The notes: generated by a model from the sequence alone, not told the origin. A stretch of 64,000 nt of DNA from Cytobacillus horneckiae (GCF_002835735.1 NZ_PISD01000008.1:62001-126000), one strand, 5' to 3'. Numbered from the stretch's first letter, positions 17,158 through 26,140 are shown. Numbers and translations: made by a program.

Positions 17158-18180
17158 ATGAAGACTAAAGGGTTAATGATGTTGATGCTAATTATTTGTT
17201 TAGCTATGACAGCTTGCGGTAAAGAAAGCAGCTCAAATTCAGCTGGTGAAGAAAATAGTGCCGGCTATGAGAAAGCAACGATTCGTCTCGCCTATAACTT
17301 GCCGCAGGACCACCATGTAGCAAAGGGTGTAGAACAATTTGCGAAAGATGTCATGGAAAAATCAGGCGGAGCGATAGAGATTCAAGTCTTTCCGGCAGGA
17401 CAGCTGCTCAGTGATAAAGATATGAACCAATCTATTCTTACCGGCGGTGTAGAAATGGGTGTGAATTCTTCTACTTTATGGGCAAGTACGGTGCCGGCAA
17501 TGGGGATTTTTGATGTACCATATGTATTTACTACCTATGAAGAGGCTGGAAAAGCCTTAAATGGAGAGTTGGGCGACAAGCTGAGAGACGCAATGGAAGA
17601 AAAGGGGGCAAAAGTATTAATGTTCGCAGATTACGGCTTTGCCCAATTTGCCAATAATAAGCGACCATTAGAATCTCCTGAAGATTTTAACGGACTGAAG
17701 ATTCGCAGCATAGGCGATATCCCTTCCGAAATGATAAAAGCCTATGGCGCATCTCCTGTTTTTATGGGTGGCGGAGAGGTGTATATGGCATTGCAAAGAC
17801 ATACTGTAGATGGAGCTACATCAGGTACAACTGCAATGGTTCAAAGAAAGTATGATGAAGTGACAAAATATTTAACAATTAATAACTATGCCTACTTACA
17901 ATTTTTATTAGCGGTAAATAATGATTTTTGGAATCGACTGCCTGAAAAAAGTCAGACACTTTTAATGGAGACAGCGAAGGACACAGAAGAATGGATTCGT
18001 TCACAAGCCGAAATCGAGGATAGTGAAACAGCTAAGCAGTTAGCAGATAAAGGAATGGAGGTCTATGTTGTTCCTGAAGAGGATATTCCGCTGTGGAAGG
18101 AAGCTGCACGGCCTGCTTGGAATGCTTTTGCAGAAAATGCCGGTGACCTTGGAGAAGAGTTATTAGAGATGGTAGATTAG
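17158..18180 (+). CDS. dctP: TRAP transporter substrate-binding lipoprotein (DctP family)
   Basis: A protein of 340 residues with a lipoprotein signal (LIICLAMTAC, lipobox Cys near residue 19) and a Ser/Asn-rich linker. The DctP fold is indicated by IRLAYNLPQDHHVAKGVEQF, IQVFPAGQL, GGVEMGV, and GLKIRS with the conserved Arg expected to hold the substrate carboxylate. It captures an organic acid outside the cell and delivers it to DctQM. GGGAGG gives the ribosome binding site. Confidence 0.92.
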   Translation: MKTKGLMMLMLIICLAMTACGKESSSNSAGEENSAGYEKATIRLAYNLPQDHHVAKGVEQFAKDVMEKSGGAIEIQVFPAGQLLSDKDMNQSILTGGVEMGVNSSTLWASTVPAMGIFDVPYVFTTYEEAGKALNGELGDKLRDAMEEKGAKVLMFADYGFAQFANNKRPLESPEDFNGLKIRSIGDIPSEMIKAYGASPVFMGGGEVYMALQRHTVDGATSGTTAMVQRKYDEVTKYLTINNYAYLQFLLAVNNDFWNRLPEKSQTLLMETAKDTEEWIRSQAEIEDSETAKQLADKGMEVYVVPEEDIPLWKEAARPAWNAFAENAGDLGEELLEMVD

Positions 18181-18192
18181 GAGGAAGGTAAT

Positions 18193-18690
18193 ATGAAAAA
18201 AATGTATCAATTTACCGATCGTCTAATAAATGCAGGTGCTTATTTATCTGGTCTGTTTATAATACTAACAACATTGATGATTTTTTATGAAATAATTTCA
18301 AGGGTCATTTTCGGGCAACCGACAATCTGGGCAACTGAACTATCTATATACGCCATAATTGGAAGCTGCTTTTTAGGAAGTGCATATGGGGTTAGAAACT
18401 ACTCACATATAACGGTCGATTTGCTAGTGAATAATGTAAATGACCGTTACAAGACCGTTCTTGCTTATTTATCTAACGCATTAGGTTTAGTCTTTAGCAT
18501 TATTTTTACCTTCTACGGGTTTCATCATGTCGCAAAAACATATGAATTAGGCATAAAATCGGCTTCTTTGCTCCGAATACCAATGTATTTGCCTGAACTA
18601 TTTTTGCCAATCGGAGGCATCCTATTATGTCTTGCTTTTATTATGCAAATAATTGATGGCGGAATTCATGAAGGCGGTGAACATATTTGA
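18193..18690 (+). CDS. dctQ: TRAP transporter small permease (DctQ)
   Basis: A four-helix membrane protein of 165 residues. The family pattern VISRVIFGQPTIWATELSIY (present as IISRVIFGQPTIWATELSIY) and GVRNYSHITVDLL are clear. It forms the fixed membrane partner of DctM. It starts 12 bp after dctP with an AGGAGG site and overlaps dctM by 4 bp. Confidence 0.9.
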   Translation: MKKMYQFTDRLINAGAYLSGLFIILTTLMIFYEIISRVIFGQPTIWATELSIYAIIGSCFLGSAYGVRNYSHITVDLLVNNVNDRYKTVLAYLSNALGLVFSIIFTFYGFHHVAKTYELGIKSASLLRIPMYLPELFLPIGGILLCLAFIMQIIDGGIHEGGEHI

Positions 18691-19961
18691 ACTTTTTCTT
18701 TGCTGGAGGTCTAGGTGCACTGCTGCTAATCGGGCTGCCTGTCGCTTTTTCACTTTCTTTAATTGCGATTGCAGGAATGTATTTCTTTAATGGAGGTACC
18801 TTCGCATTTATGCAAATTCCGATTATATCCTATAAAGCGCTAGATGATTTCTCACTAACTTCCTTGCCGATGTATGTATTAATGAGTCAAATATTATTAG
18901 TATGCGGTGTCGGAAAAGATTTGTATGAGATGGCCAGCAGGTGGTTTCGGCATTTTCCCGGAGGCTTGGCTATCGCAACATTATTTTGCTGTGCAATATT
19001 CTCAGCGATATCCGGCTCAAGTGTCGCGACAGCGGTGACAGTTGGTGCGGTAGCATTACCTGAGATGGTGAAGCGCGGATATAATAAAAGAAATGTGCTT
19101 GGCCTCTTGGCGGCAGGCGGTACGCTCGGAATTCTTATTCCGCCAAGCGTGCCGATGATTATATACGGTTCTGTAACTGGGGAATCTATCGGAAAGTTAT
19201 TTATTGCTGGAGTGATACCTGGTATTCTATTAACATTGATTTTTATGCTGTTTTCATCCTACCAGTTTCGCAAAATGAAAGATGCACCTGCTACGTGGCC
19301 AGAGCGCTTTGAAGCTTCGAGGAAAGCGATATGGGGGCTGTTATTGCCGTTGATTGTCATTGGTGGCATATATACGGGTTTATTTACTCCAACAGAAGCT
19401 GCAGCTGTAGGTGTAGTAGCCAGCTTTCTCATTGCGGCTTTAATTTATCGAAACTTGAATATGAACAGCTTCAAACAAATTATTATTTCCACAGTAAAAA
19501 CGAATGCAATGATTCTTCTTATTATTGTCGGTGCGATGTTGCTTGGATATATTATGACAGTGCTGCAAATCCCACAAACAATTACTGGATATGCAACAGA
19601 ACATAATATTTCTCCTTGGGTTATTTTTATCTTAATTAATGTCGCACTCTTAATTTTGGGGATGTTCCTTGAGACAATTTCGATATTGGTTATTACCCTG
19701 CCAATTCTTTACCCAATTATTATGGCGCTTGGCTTTGATCCAATCTGGTTTGCGATTATTATGGTTATAAATATGGAGCTAGCTCTAATTACTCCTCCAG
19801 TTGGGCTGAATTTATTCGTTTTAAAAGGGCTTGATAGGAACAATACTATTAGTGAAATTGTTAAAGGAGTGGTCCCATATATTATTATATTGGCACTCTT
19901 CATCGTATTATTATCATTCTTCCCAGAAATCGCGACATTCCTTGTCCATGATGTAACTTGA
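18687..19961 (+). CDS. dctM: TRAP transporter large permease (DctM)
   Basis: A protein of 424 residues with about 11-12 hydrophobic helices. Recognisable parts are LTSLPMYVLMSQIL, AISGSSVATAVTVGAVALPEM, GGTLGILIPPSVPMIIYG and the second-repeat ALITPPVGLNLFVLKG. It is the Na+-coupled transport subunit. The TTG start overlaps the dctQ stop, preceded by AAGGCGGTGA. A terminator follows, closing the regulator-transferase-transporter unit. Confidence 0.93.
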   Translation: MNFFFAGGLGALLLIGLPVAFSLSLIAIAGMYFFNGGTFAFMQIPIISYKALDDFSLTSLPMYVLMSQILLVCGVGKDLYEMASRWFRHFPGGLAIATLFCCAIFSAISGSSVATAVTVGAVALPEMVKRGYNKRNVLGLLAAGGTLGILIPPSVPMIIYGSVTGESIGKLFIAGVIPGILLTLIFMLFSSYQFRKMKDAPATWPERFEASRKAIWGLLLPLIVIGGIYTGLFTPTEAAAVGVVASFLIAALIYRNLNMNSFKQIIISTVKTNAMILLIIVGAMLLGYIMTVLQIPQTITGYATEHNISPWVIFILINVALLILGMFLETISILVITLPILYPIIMALGFDPIWFAIIMVINMELALITPPVGLNLFVLKGLDRNNTISEIVKGVVPYIIILALFIVLLSFFPEIATFLVHDVT

Positions 19962-19968
19962 TTTTTAG

Positions 19969-20003
19969 AAAATCGCCTGCTCGAACTGAACGGGCGGTTT
20001 TAT
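19969..20003 (+). terminator. terminator after dctM
   Basis: An 11-bp stem with two G-U pairs (aaaatcgcctg with cgggcggtttt) ends in a T-rich tail. Confidence 0.75.
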
Positions 20004-20022
20004 TTATCGTAGATCAACGGAA

Positions 20023-20192
20023 AGTAAGTCCTCCACCTCAAAGTTTAGAGGCTTAGGTGAGTGATAACTGCCCTGCCCGTAAATGCCCGATGATTAGCAC
20101 TCAGACTAAAACGCCACGACCTGCGGATCCAAACTAACCATCTGTGGGGATGAAGAAAAACCCCTACTGATGGAAGTTTCACTTTACTTACT
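20023..20192. other. structured non-coding element in the dctM-ilvA gap
   Basis: The 381-bp gap 19962-20342 holds no gene but contains an element bounded by AGTAAGT (20023) and ACTTACT (20186). Inside are a CACCTC/GAGG-AGGTG hairpin (20034-20059) and a two-part stem in which CCATC (20138) pairs GATGG (20169) and GGGG (20146) pairs CCCC (20161). It could be a structured RNA, a riboswitch-like leader, or a mobile-element end; strand is uncertain. An extended -10 (TGTTATAAT, about 20298) for ilvA lies downstream of it. Confidence 0.45.
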
Positions 20193-20342
20193 CATAATGG
20201 TACATTTGAGCAGATGGCGAGCTAACTGCAATGATATAATTGATTGTTTTAAAAAATAATAATTTTTAAAAAATATAATGGTAATCGTCCATTCTCATGT
20301 TATAATGTACAAATTAAACAGGCAAAGGGATGAGGATGACAG

Positions 20343-21611
20343 ATGGGACAAAAAGCAGTGAAAGAAAGAATGGTGCAATTGGAAGATATTTTAATCGCTT
20401 ATCAGCATCTTAAAGATATTGTTGCCCATACACCGCTGCAAAGAAATAATCGCTTATCAGAGAAATACGGATGCAATGTTTACTTAAAAAGAGAAGACCT
20501 TCAGCATGTACGCTCTTTTAAGTTAAGGGGCGCCTATTATTCTTTGATTTCTGTTGAAGAAGAAAAGTTAAAGAACGGTGTAGTATGTGCAAGTGCAGGC
20601 AACCATGCCCAGGGAGTTGCTTATGCCTGCAGCAAATTGGGAGTCCATGGAAAAATATTTATGCCGGCAACCACTCCGAGACAAAAGGTAAGCCAAGTGG
20701 AGCTGTTCGGAAAAAATTCGATTGAAATTATCTTAGTCGGAGATACATTTGATGATTCTTTTTATGAGGCACAAAAATGCTGTGATGCAGAAGGAAGAGC
20801 ATTTATTCATCCATTTGAAGATGAACATGTCATCGCCGGTCAAGGAACAGTGGCTGTTGAAATATTAAATGATTGCGATGAACCGCTTGATTACGTGTTT
20901 GCTAGCATAGGCGGGGGTGGTCTAATGGCAGGGCTGTCTACATATATAAAAAGTATTTCGCCAATAACCAAAATGATTGGCGTAGAACCTGAGGGTGCAT
21001 CGTCAATGAAGGAATCTATTCGATTAGATGAAGTAGTCTCGTTGGAAGAAATTGATAAATTCATTGATGGAGCTGCGGTAAAACGTGTTGGCGACATGAC
21101 CTTTGAGATATGCAAACGACATGTTGAAGATATTATTAGTGTGCCTGAAGGAAAGGTTTGTACGACAATACTGGATTTATATAATGAGCATGCAATCGTT
21201 GCTGAACCAGCTGGAGCGCTTCCAATCGCAGCCTTGGATTTATATAAGGAAGAGCTAAAAGGGAAGAATGTCGTTTGTGTAATAAGCGGCGGTAATAATG
21301 ACATTGAGAGAATGCAAGAAATTAAAGAGCGTTCCTTATTATTTGAAGGGCTATTATATTATTTTATAGTAAACTTCCCACAGCGTGCGGGTGCCTTAAG
21401 AGAGTTTTTAGATGAGGTATTGGGACCGACTGATGATATTGTAAGGTTTGAATATACGAAGAAAAACAATAAAGGAAGCGGCCCTGCCCTGGTAGGAATT
21501 GAGTTGAAGCATAAAGATGATTATAGCGGACTAATTGAACGAATGAATCATAAAGGATTCTCGTATCAAGAGATTAATAATGATGAAAATCTTTTTCATT
21601 TATTAGTATAG
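20343..21611 (+). CDS. ilvA: threonine ammonia-lyase (threonine deaminase) IlvA
   Basis: A protein of 422 residues: a fold-type II PLP domain with the Schiff-base lysine in HVRSFKLRGAY, CASAGNHAQGVA, the phosphate-binding GGGGLMAG and ISGGNND, followed by one ACT-like regulatory domain (GLLYYFIVNFPQRAGALREFL to the end). It converts threonine to 2-oxobutanoate, the entry to isoleucine synthesis. The shorter single-ACT-like form is normal for Bacillus. ATG 20343 has GAGG seven bases upstream. Confidence 0.95.
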   Translation: MGQKAVKERMVQLEDILIAYQHLKDIVAHTPLQRNNRLSEKYGCNVYLKREDLQHVRSFKLRGAYYSLISVEEEKLKNGVVCASAGNHAQGVAYACSKLGVHGKIFMPATTPRQKVSQVELFGKNSIEIILVGDTFDDSFYEAQKCCDAEGRAFIHPFEDEHVIAGQGTVAVEILNDCDEPLDYVFASIGGGGLMAGLSTYIKSISPITKMIGVEPEGASSMKESIRLDEVVSLEEIDKFIDGAAVKRVGDMTFEICKRHVEDIISVPEGKVCTTILDLYNEHAIVAEPAGALPIAALDLYKEELKGKNVVCVISGGNNDIERMQEIKERSLLFEGLLYYFIVNFPQRAGALREFLDEVLGPTDDIVRFEYTKKNNKGSGPALVGIELKHKDDYSGLIERMNHKGFSYQEINNDENLFHLLV

Positions 21612-21715
21612 GTTTATAAAAAGTAGTCAAATCATTTTAATAATTTGATTTGACTATCCGTTTCCATTAAGCCTATAATGAATATGGTTTAAAGTCACTT
21701 TAAGGGGATGTTTTT

Positions 21716-21913
21716 ATGCTATCTAACATCGGGATTCCAGGCCTAATATTAATTTTAGTATTGGCACTAATTATTTTTGGTCCAAAGAAATTGCCTGAAA
21801 TTGGACGTGCTATGGGAGATACACTGAGAGAGTTTAAAAAATCTACTCGCGACTTGACTAGTGATGTAATAGAAGATATTGAAGATGATAAGAAGAAAAA
21901 AGTAGTTAAATAA
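21716..21913 (+). CDS. tatA: twin-arginine translocase subunit TatA
   Basis: A protein of 65 residues with one N-terminal membrane helix ([20 protein letters not shown]), the [11 protein letters not shown] hinge, an amphipathic helix ([16 protein letters not shown]) and a charged tail ending KKKKVVK. It builds the Tat pore for folded proteins. AAGGGGATG supplies the ribosome binding site. tatC follows after an intergenic hairpin. Confidence 0.95.
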   Translation: MLSNIGIPGLILILVLALIIFGPKKLPEIGRAMGDTLREFKKSTRDLTSDVIEDIEDDKKKKVVK

Positions 21914-21929
21914 GGTGTAAGATAAACTG

Positions 21930-21974
21930 CATGCCTTTGACAGTCTGCGAATAGCAGCTAAGTCGAAAGGCATG
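21930..21974 (+). other. long hairpin between tatA and tatC
   Basis: CATGCCTTTGAC (21930-21941) pairs with GTC-G-AAAGGCATG (21962-21974), with an inner CTGC-gaata-GCAG hairpin. No T-tract follows, so it is more likely an RNA-processing or stability element, tuning TatA over TatC, than a terminator. Confidence 0.5.
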
Positions 21975-22106
21975 TTTCGCTAATGATTGGCTGATTCACC
22001 CAATTTTAAGGCGTTTCATCTTGCACTTTTTCTATTTCTATTATTTATTATAAGACAATTAAGATTGCCTGCGGGCCAAAGATCAAGTAATTGGCAGGAG
22101 ACGGAT

Positions 22107-22853
22107 ATGAAAGAAAAAGAATTAAATTATATTGATCATTTAGAGGAGTTAAGAAAAAGACTTATTATTTGTGTCGTTGCATTTATTTTGTTTTTTATTG
22201 TCGGCTTTATTTTTGTTGATGATATTTATAGATGGTTTGTCAGAGACTTAGAGGAGCAGCTGATTGTATTAGGACCGAGTGATATCATTTGGGTCTACTT
22301 TACGATTGCAACGGTCATTTCATTTGCGGGTACAATTCCAGTAGTCGCTTTACAAATATGGCAATTTGTAAAGCCTGGGCTCGTTCCTAAAGAAAGAAAG
22401 GTCACATTAGCCTACATTCCTGCCCTGTTTGTTCTGTTTATTGTCGGTCTATGTTTTGGTTATTTTGTCATCTTGCCGACGATGTTTAACTTCTTAACTG
22501 GCCTAAGTTCTGGAATGATGGAATTAAGCTTTACAGTTGATAAATACTTCAAATTTATTTTTCACATGACTTTGCCTTTTGGAATATTATTTGAATTGCC
22601 AGTCGTTGCCATGTTTTTGACATCATTAGGGATTATTAATCCTTATGTACTGACAAGCATAAGGAAGTATGCTTATTTTGTGTTAATAGTGATATCTGTT
22701 TTAATTTCACCGCCAGATTTAATGTCTGATATCATTGTAAGTATTCCTTTACTCGTTCTTTATGAAATCAGCATCAATCTGTCAAAAGTTGTTTATAGAC
22801 GTAAGCTGAGAAAAGAAAACAGCAGCGGAGAAGCAAAAGGAACCAGTATATAA
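22107..22853 (+). CDS. tatC: twin-arginine translocase subunit TatC
   Basis: A six-helix membrane protein of 248 residues. IDHLEELRKRLI at the start is the TatC signature, and FVKPGLVPKERK is the conserved first periplasmic loop to cytosolic region. It recognises twin-arginine signals and recruits TatA. ATG 22107 is well supported by GGCAGGAG six bases upstream; an upstream in-frame start at 21987 would add an unlikely segment crossing the intergenic hairpin. Which cargo it exports is not indicated here. Confidence 0.94.
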   Translation: MKEKELNYIDHLEELRKRLIICVVAFILFFIVGFIFVDDIYRWFVRDLEEQLIVLGPSDIIWVYFTIATVISFAGTIPVVALQIWQFVKPGLVPKERKVTLAYIPALFVLFIVGLCFGYFVILPTMFNFLTGLSSGMMELSFTVDKYFKFIFHMTLPFGILFELPVVAMFLTSLGIINPYVLTSIRKYAYFVLIVISVLISPPDLMSDIIVSIPLLVLYEISINLSKVVYRRKLRKENSSGEAKGTSI

Positions 22854-22879
22854 TGAAATGATGAATATTTTTGTATTGG

Positions 22880-22904
22880 TGACAAATATATACACAATTT
22901 GTCA
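22880..22904. promoter_or_regulatory. 8-bp palindrome TGACAAAT/ATTTGTCA
   Basis: Perfect arms at 22880-22887 and 22897-22904 flank A/T-rich DNA upstream of the small hypothetical gene, near TATAAT at 22917. It is a possible operator; the regulator is unknown. Confidence 0.35.
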
Positions 22905-22954
22905 TTGCTATGAGGTATAATATATTTAAACGGGTGAAAAAGAGGATTGATATT

Positions 22955-23206
22955 TTGATATTCAAAAGCCTAGAGTTCAAAAATGCTGTTGGACAGAAGG
23001 TTAAAATTATTGATATACCATTGTTAAATAAAGAGAGTCCTTATTTTTTTCAAGTGCAAGTCCGTTTACAAAAATTTATCACAGCAGTCTTTCATGCTCA
23101 GGATAACGGTAGTACCTATTCCTTCAAAGAGCATCTTAAGAAAGTGATGCGATGGCCAGATTATGACCAAATATTTCAAGCGCCAAAACTTAAAAGCAAC
23201 GCATAA
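22955..23206 (+). CDS. hypothetical protein, ~83 residues
   Basis: A small, probably cytoplasmic protein (KNAVGQKVKIIDIPLL, FFQVQVRLQKFITAVFHAQD, KKVMRWPDYDQIFQAP) with no recognised domain; strand-rich in its first half. AGAGG precedes TTG 22955, whereas ATG 22910 lies inside the probable promoter region and GTG 22934 lacks a ribosome binding site. A strong terminator directly after it supports a real, separately transcribed gene. Confidence 0.6.
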   Translation: MIFKSLEFKNAVGQKVKIIDIPLLNKESPYFFQVQVRLQKFITAVFHAQDNGSTYSFKEHLKKVMRWPDYDQIFQAPKLKSNA

Positions 23207-23208
23207 TG

Positions 23209-23241
23209 AATAGACTCCATTAAATGGAGTCTATTTTTTTT
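23209..23241 (+). terminator. terminator after the small hypothetical gene
   Basis: A perfect 12-bp stem (aatagactccat with atggagtctatt, 3-nt loop) is followed by a T-run. Confidence 0.95.
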
Positions 23242-23342
23242 GGCATTTGCTCATGAAAAGGACTAAGAAACTGTAATTTCTTTTATTCATAAGCAGAACC
23301 ATGTATAATAGTGTTGAATTGCTATTATAGGGACGTGAATGA

Positions 23343-24188
23343 ATGAGTAAGATTAAAATAGTGACAGATTCTACTGCTGATTTATCAAGTGAAATAATTG
23401 AAAAGTTTAATATTACGGTAGTGCCATTATCCATCCATATTAATGGACAAACCTACCATGACCGAGTGGATATCACTCCGCGGGAATTTATTAAATTGAT
23501 GAAAGATTCAGATGAGTTGCCAAAAAGCTCCCAGCCATCAGCTGGCGTGTTTGTTGAAAAATATGATCAATTATATGATGAAGGCTTTGAAGAAATTTTA
23601 TCTATCCATATGACCGGTGGAATGAGCGGAACTGTCCAATCTGCTGAAAGTGCAGCAGGCATGGCAAAAGCAAAAGTATCCGTAATTGATTCTCGCTACA
23701 TTTCAAAAGCGTTAGCATTTCAAGTAATCGAAGCTGCAATCATGGCTGAAGAAGGCAAACCACTTGATGAGATTATACAAAGAGTCAAGGATATTCAAAA
23801 AAATACGAAATTGTATGTAGTCGTTGACACACTGGAAAACTTAATTAAAGGCGGCCGGATTGGGAAAGGTAAAGGCTTAATCGGGTCTCTACTAAACATT
23901 AAACCTATTGCATCACTTGATGATGGTGTTTATACGCCAGTATCAAAAGTAAGAAGCCATACACAAGTCGTTAAATATTTAGCAAAGCAATTTGTCGAAG
24001 ATGCAAAAGGTAAAACCATTAAAAGCGTAGGAATTACCCATGCAAATGGATTAGAGCTAGCAAATAAACTAAAACATTCGATTGAAGAATTAACAGGGTT
24101 TCTGCATGTAACGGTTGAAGACACAACGCCGATTATTAGTACGCATACAGGACCTGGCGCAATCGGTTTTTGCTACCATATAGAATAG
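23343..24188 (+). CDS. DegV-family fatty-acid-binding protein
   Basis: A protein of 281 residues: IVTDSTADLSSEII at the start, SSQPSAGVF, SIHMTGGMSGTVQSA and the ligand-head region THTGPGAIGFCY at the end. DegV proteins bind a fatty acid; FakB paralogues present it to the kinase FakA for phospholipid synthesis from exogenous fatty acids. Which paralogue this is cannot be decided here. It has a single-gene unit with its own terminator. Confidence 0.9.
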   Translation: MSKIKIVTDSTADLSSEIIEKFNITVVPLSIHINGQTYHDRVDITPREFIKLMKDSDELPKSSQPSAGVFVEKYDQLYDEGFEEILSIHMTGGMSGTVQSAESAAGMAKAKVSVIDSRYISKALAFQVIEAAIMAEEGKPLDEIIQRVKDIQKNTKLYVVVDTLENLIKGGRIGKGKGLIGSLLNIKPIASLDDGVYTPVSKVRSHTQVVKYLAKQFVEDAKGKTIKSVGITHANGLELANKLKHSIEELTGFLHVTVEDTTPIISTHTGPGAIGFCYHIE

Positions 24189-24224
24189 TAATTGTATTCG
24201 TTTTCATTTGAATGAAGACTACAG

Positions 24225-24266
24225 CCTTCTCATTTTCAAATTTGTATAAATGAGAAGGTTATTTTT
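24225..24266 (+). terminator. terminator after degV
   Basis: An 11-bp stem (ccttctcattt with aaatgagaagg) is followed by TTATTTTT. Confidence 0.85.
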
Positions 24267-24274
24267 AGGTTCCG

Positions 24275-24312
24275 GATGTGAACTTAATAAAAATGAATTT
24301 TAAGTTCACATC
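24275..24312. other. second hairpin, 12-bp stem
   Basis: GATGTGAACTTA (24275-24286) and TAAGTTCACATC (24301-24312) are perfectly complementary. It lies between the degV terminator and the SCO gene and could be an operator or a back-up terminator; no clean T-tract follows. Confidence 0.5.
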
Positions 24313-24438
24313 TTTGTCAAAATTTTTTCTTTCTTCCATCAATAACGTTTGTTAATATTAACATGCAGCATATGGAAATAGAGAATATACATAATGTTGA
24401 AAAAAGTGGTGTTTATTATTAGTAAGCAGGTGAATAAA

Positions 24439-25014
24439 TTGAAGAAAAGTTTTTGGGTACTGATCATTGCTGCAGCAGTTGTTCTTTCTGCCTGTGGGCA
24501 AAAAGGAATAGAGAATCCTCTTAATTATACTGTAGGCGATTTTACTTTTACTAATCAAGACAATGAATCAGTCGGTTTAAAAGATCTAGAAGGAAAAGTA
24601 TGGGTTGCCGATTTTATTTTTACAAATTGTGCAGATGTTTGTATGCCTATGACCTCTAATATGAGTCAGTTACAGGATATGGTTGAAGAAGAAGGAATAG
24701 AGAATGTTGAGTTTGTTTCTTTCAGCGTTGATCCAACAGTAGATTCACCGGAAGTGTTAAAAGAGTATGGCGAGCGATATAATGCCGATTTTGGAAATTG
24801 GAGCTTTCTCACTGGCTATGAACAAGAGGAGATAGAGAAATTTGCTGCCGATTCATTTAAATCTTTAGTAAAAAAACCTGACAACAGCGATCAAGTTCTG
24901 CATTACACAACCTATTATTTAGTAGATCAAGAAGGTAAAGTAATGAAGGATTATGATGGTGTGACAGATGTGCCTTTTGAACAAATTATTAAGGATATAA
25001 AAACATTACAATAG
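24439..25014 (+). CDS. SCO1/SenC-type copper chaperone lipoprotein (YpmQ-like)
   Basis: A thioredoxin-fold lipoprotein of about 191 residues. The signal peptide ends in a lipobox (VVLSAC), and the copper-binding CADVC motif plus a later conserved His (LHYTTYY) are present. The family delivers copper to the CuA centre of cytochrome c oxidase at the outer membrane face; B. subtilis YpmQ does this. TTG 24439 with GCAGGTGA upstream gives a normal signal peptide, unlike the longer frame from ATG 24394. Gene order with ypmR and ypmS matches B. subtilis. Confidence 0.9.
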   Translation: MKKSFWVLIIAAAVVLSACGQKGIENPLNYTVGDFTFTNQDNESVGLKDLEGKVWVADFIFTNCADVCMPMTSNMSQLQDMVEEEGIENVEFVSFSVDPTVDSPEVLKEYGERYNADFGNWSFLTGYEQEEIEKFAADSFKSLVKKPDNSDQVLHYTTYYLVDQEGKVMKDYDGVTDVPFEQIIKDIKTLQ

Positions 25015-25041
25015 ACCTGAATAAGGTCTATTTCCTTTTTT
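25010..25041 (+). terminator. terminator after the SCO gene
   Basis: An 8-bp stem (aatagacc with ggtctatt) overlaps the stop codon and is followed by TCCTTTTTT. Confidence 0.8.
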
Positions 25042-25058
25042 AAAGGGTAATAGCAATT

Positions 25059-25170
25059 AAAGTGACAATTAGCAGAAAAGAGGCGAAGTTTGTCACTTTA
25101 TTGTGCAATTAAAATGAAAAACAGGAGAAGAAAAGCTAAGCTCGTCACTATAAACGGCAGTTAATATGAC
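25059..25170. repeat. hairpin and degenerate ~50-bp repeats in the SCO-ypmR gap
   Basis: In the 307-bp gap, AAAGTGACAA (25059) and TTGTCACTTT (25090) form a 10-bp stem, and decayed versions of the unit (gtgacaa..., atgaaaa..., atgacaa...) recur at about 50-bp intervals. No gene is apparent. An extended -10 (TGATATAAT at 25282) for ypmR follows. Confidence 0.4.
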
Positions 25171-25321
25171 AAACGAATCGAGATTACCATAGTTTCGATT
25201 GTTAAATTTCCTCTTTGTTTCGTAACTATAATGAATGGTTAAAGATAAATAATGTTCTTTTTTTTAGTATTTTTGTGGGCATGATATAATATGGATACAT
25301 AATAAAAGCAGGTGATAGAAG

Positions 25322-26140
25322 ATGAAAATAAAACTCACCTTATTACTTTTTGCAATGATGTTGGCAGGCTGCAGTGTGATTTCTTCCAGTCAGAAGGGAG
25401 AAGCCGTCTCTGAAAAGAAAAGTGAAATCAATGAGAAGGATAAAATTCCACCAGGGTTTTTCCCAATCGATTTAAAGGTTGTTTCTGTTGGGGATTCGCT
25501 AACTCAAGGTGTAGGGGATACGACAGAACAAGGAGGATATATTCCTTATCTTGAGCAGCTGTTAAGTAATCATAAAGGGGTTACAAGCGCAGAATTTCTT
25601 AATTATGGCGTAAGAGGGAATCGTTCTAACCAATTGATTAAAAAACTGAAATCTGAAGATGTGATGGAGTCAATTTCAGAAGCAGATATGGTGATAATTA
25701 CAATAGGCGGCAACGATATTATGAAGGTTGTTCGAGAAAACTTCACTCGCTTAAACTTAGATGCATTTAATAAAGAGCAGCTTGTTTTCGAAGAAAATCT
25801 TAGAGATGTTTTAAATAGCATTCGAAAGGGAAATCCAGATAGTACCGTCTTGTTGGTAGGCCTATATAATCCTTTCCTTGAATGGTTTTCTGAAATAACA
25901 GAAATGAGTATGATTATGGATGAATGGAATGAATCGAGCAAAAATATTCTCGCTGAATATGAGAACACTTATTTTGTGGATATTGCCGATATCTTTGAAC
26001 AATCAGACGAGAACCTATTGTATACGGATTACTTTCATCCTAATGATCGCGGATATGAATTAATTGCTGGAAGGATTTATGAAAGGATACAGGAAGATGG
26101 ACTTGAAGAATTATTACAGAGACAGACGATAGTCCGGTAA
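25322..26140 (+). CDS. ypmR: SGNH/GDSL-type esterase lipoprotein (YpmR-like)
   Basis: A protein of 272 residues with a lipobox signal (LLLFAMMLAGC). SGNH blocks are VVSVGDSLTQG (nucleophile Ser), NYGVRGNRS, TIGGNDIM and the C-terminal YTDYFHPNDRGYELIA with the Asp/His pair. It probably hydrolyses esters on lipids or wall polymers at the cell surface. The neighbouring sco-ypmR-ypmS order matches B. subtilis. Confidence 0.9.
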   Translation: MKIKLTLLLFAMMLAGCSVISSSQKGEAVSEKKSEINEKDKIPPGFFPIDLKVVSVGDSLTQGVGDTTEQGGYIPYLEQLLSNHKGVTSAEFLNYGVRGNRSNQLIKKLKSEDVMESISEADMVIITIGGNDIMKVVRENFTRLNLDAFNKEQLVFEENLRDVLNSIRKGNPDSTVLLVGLYNPFLEWFSEITEMSMIMDEWNESSKNILAEYENTYFVDIADIFEQSDENLLYTDYFHPNDRGYELIAGRIYERIQEDGLEELLQRQTIVR

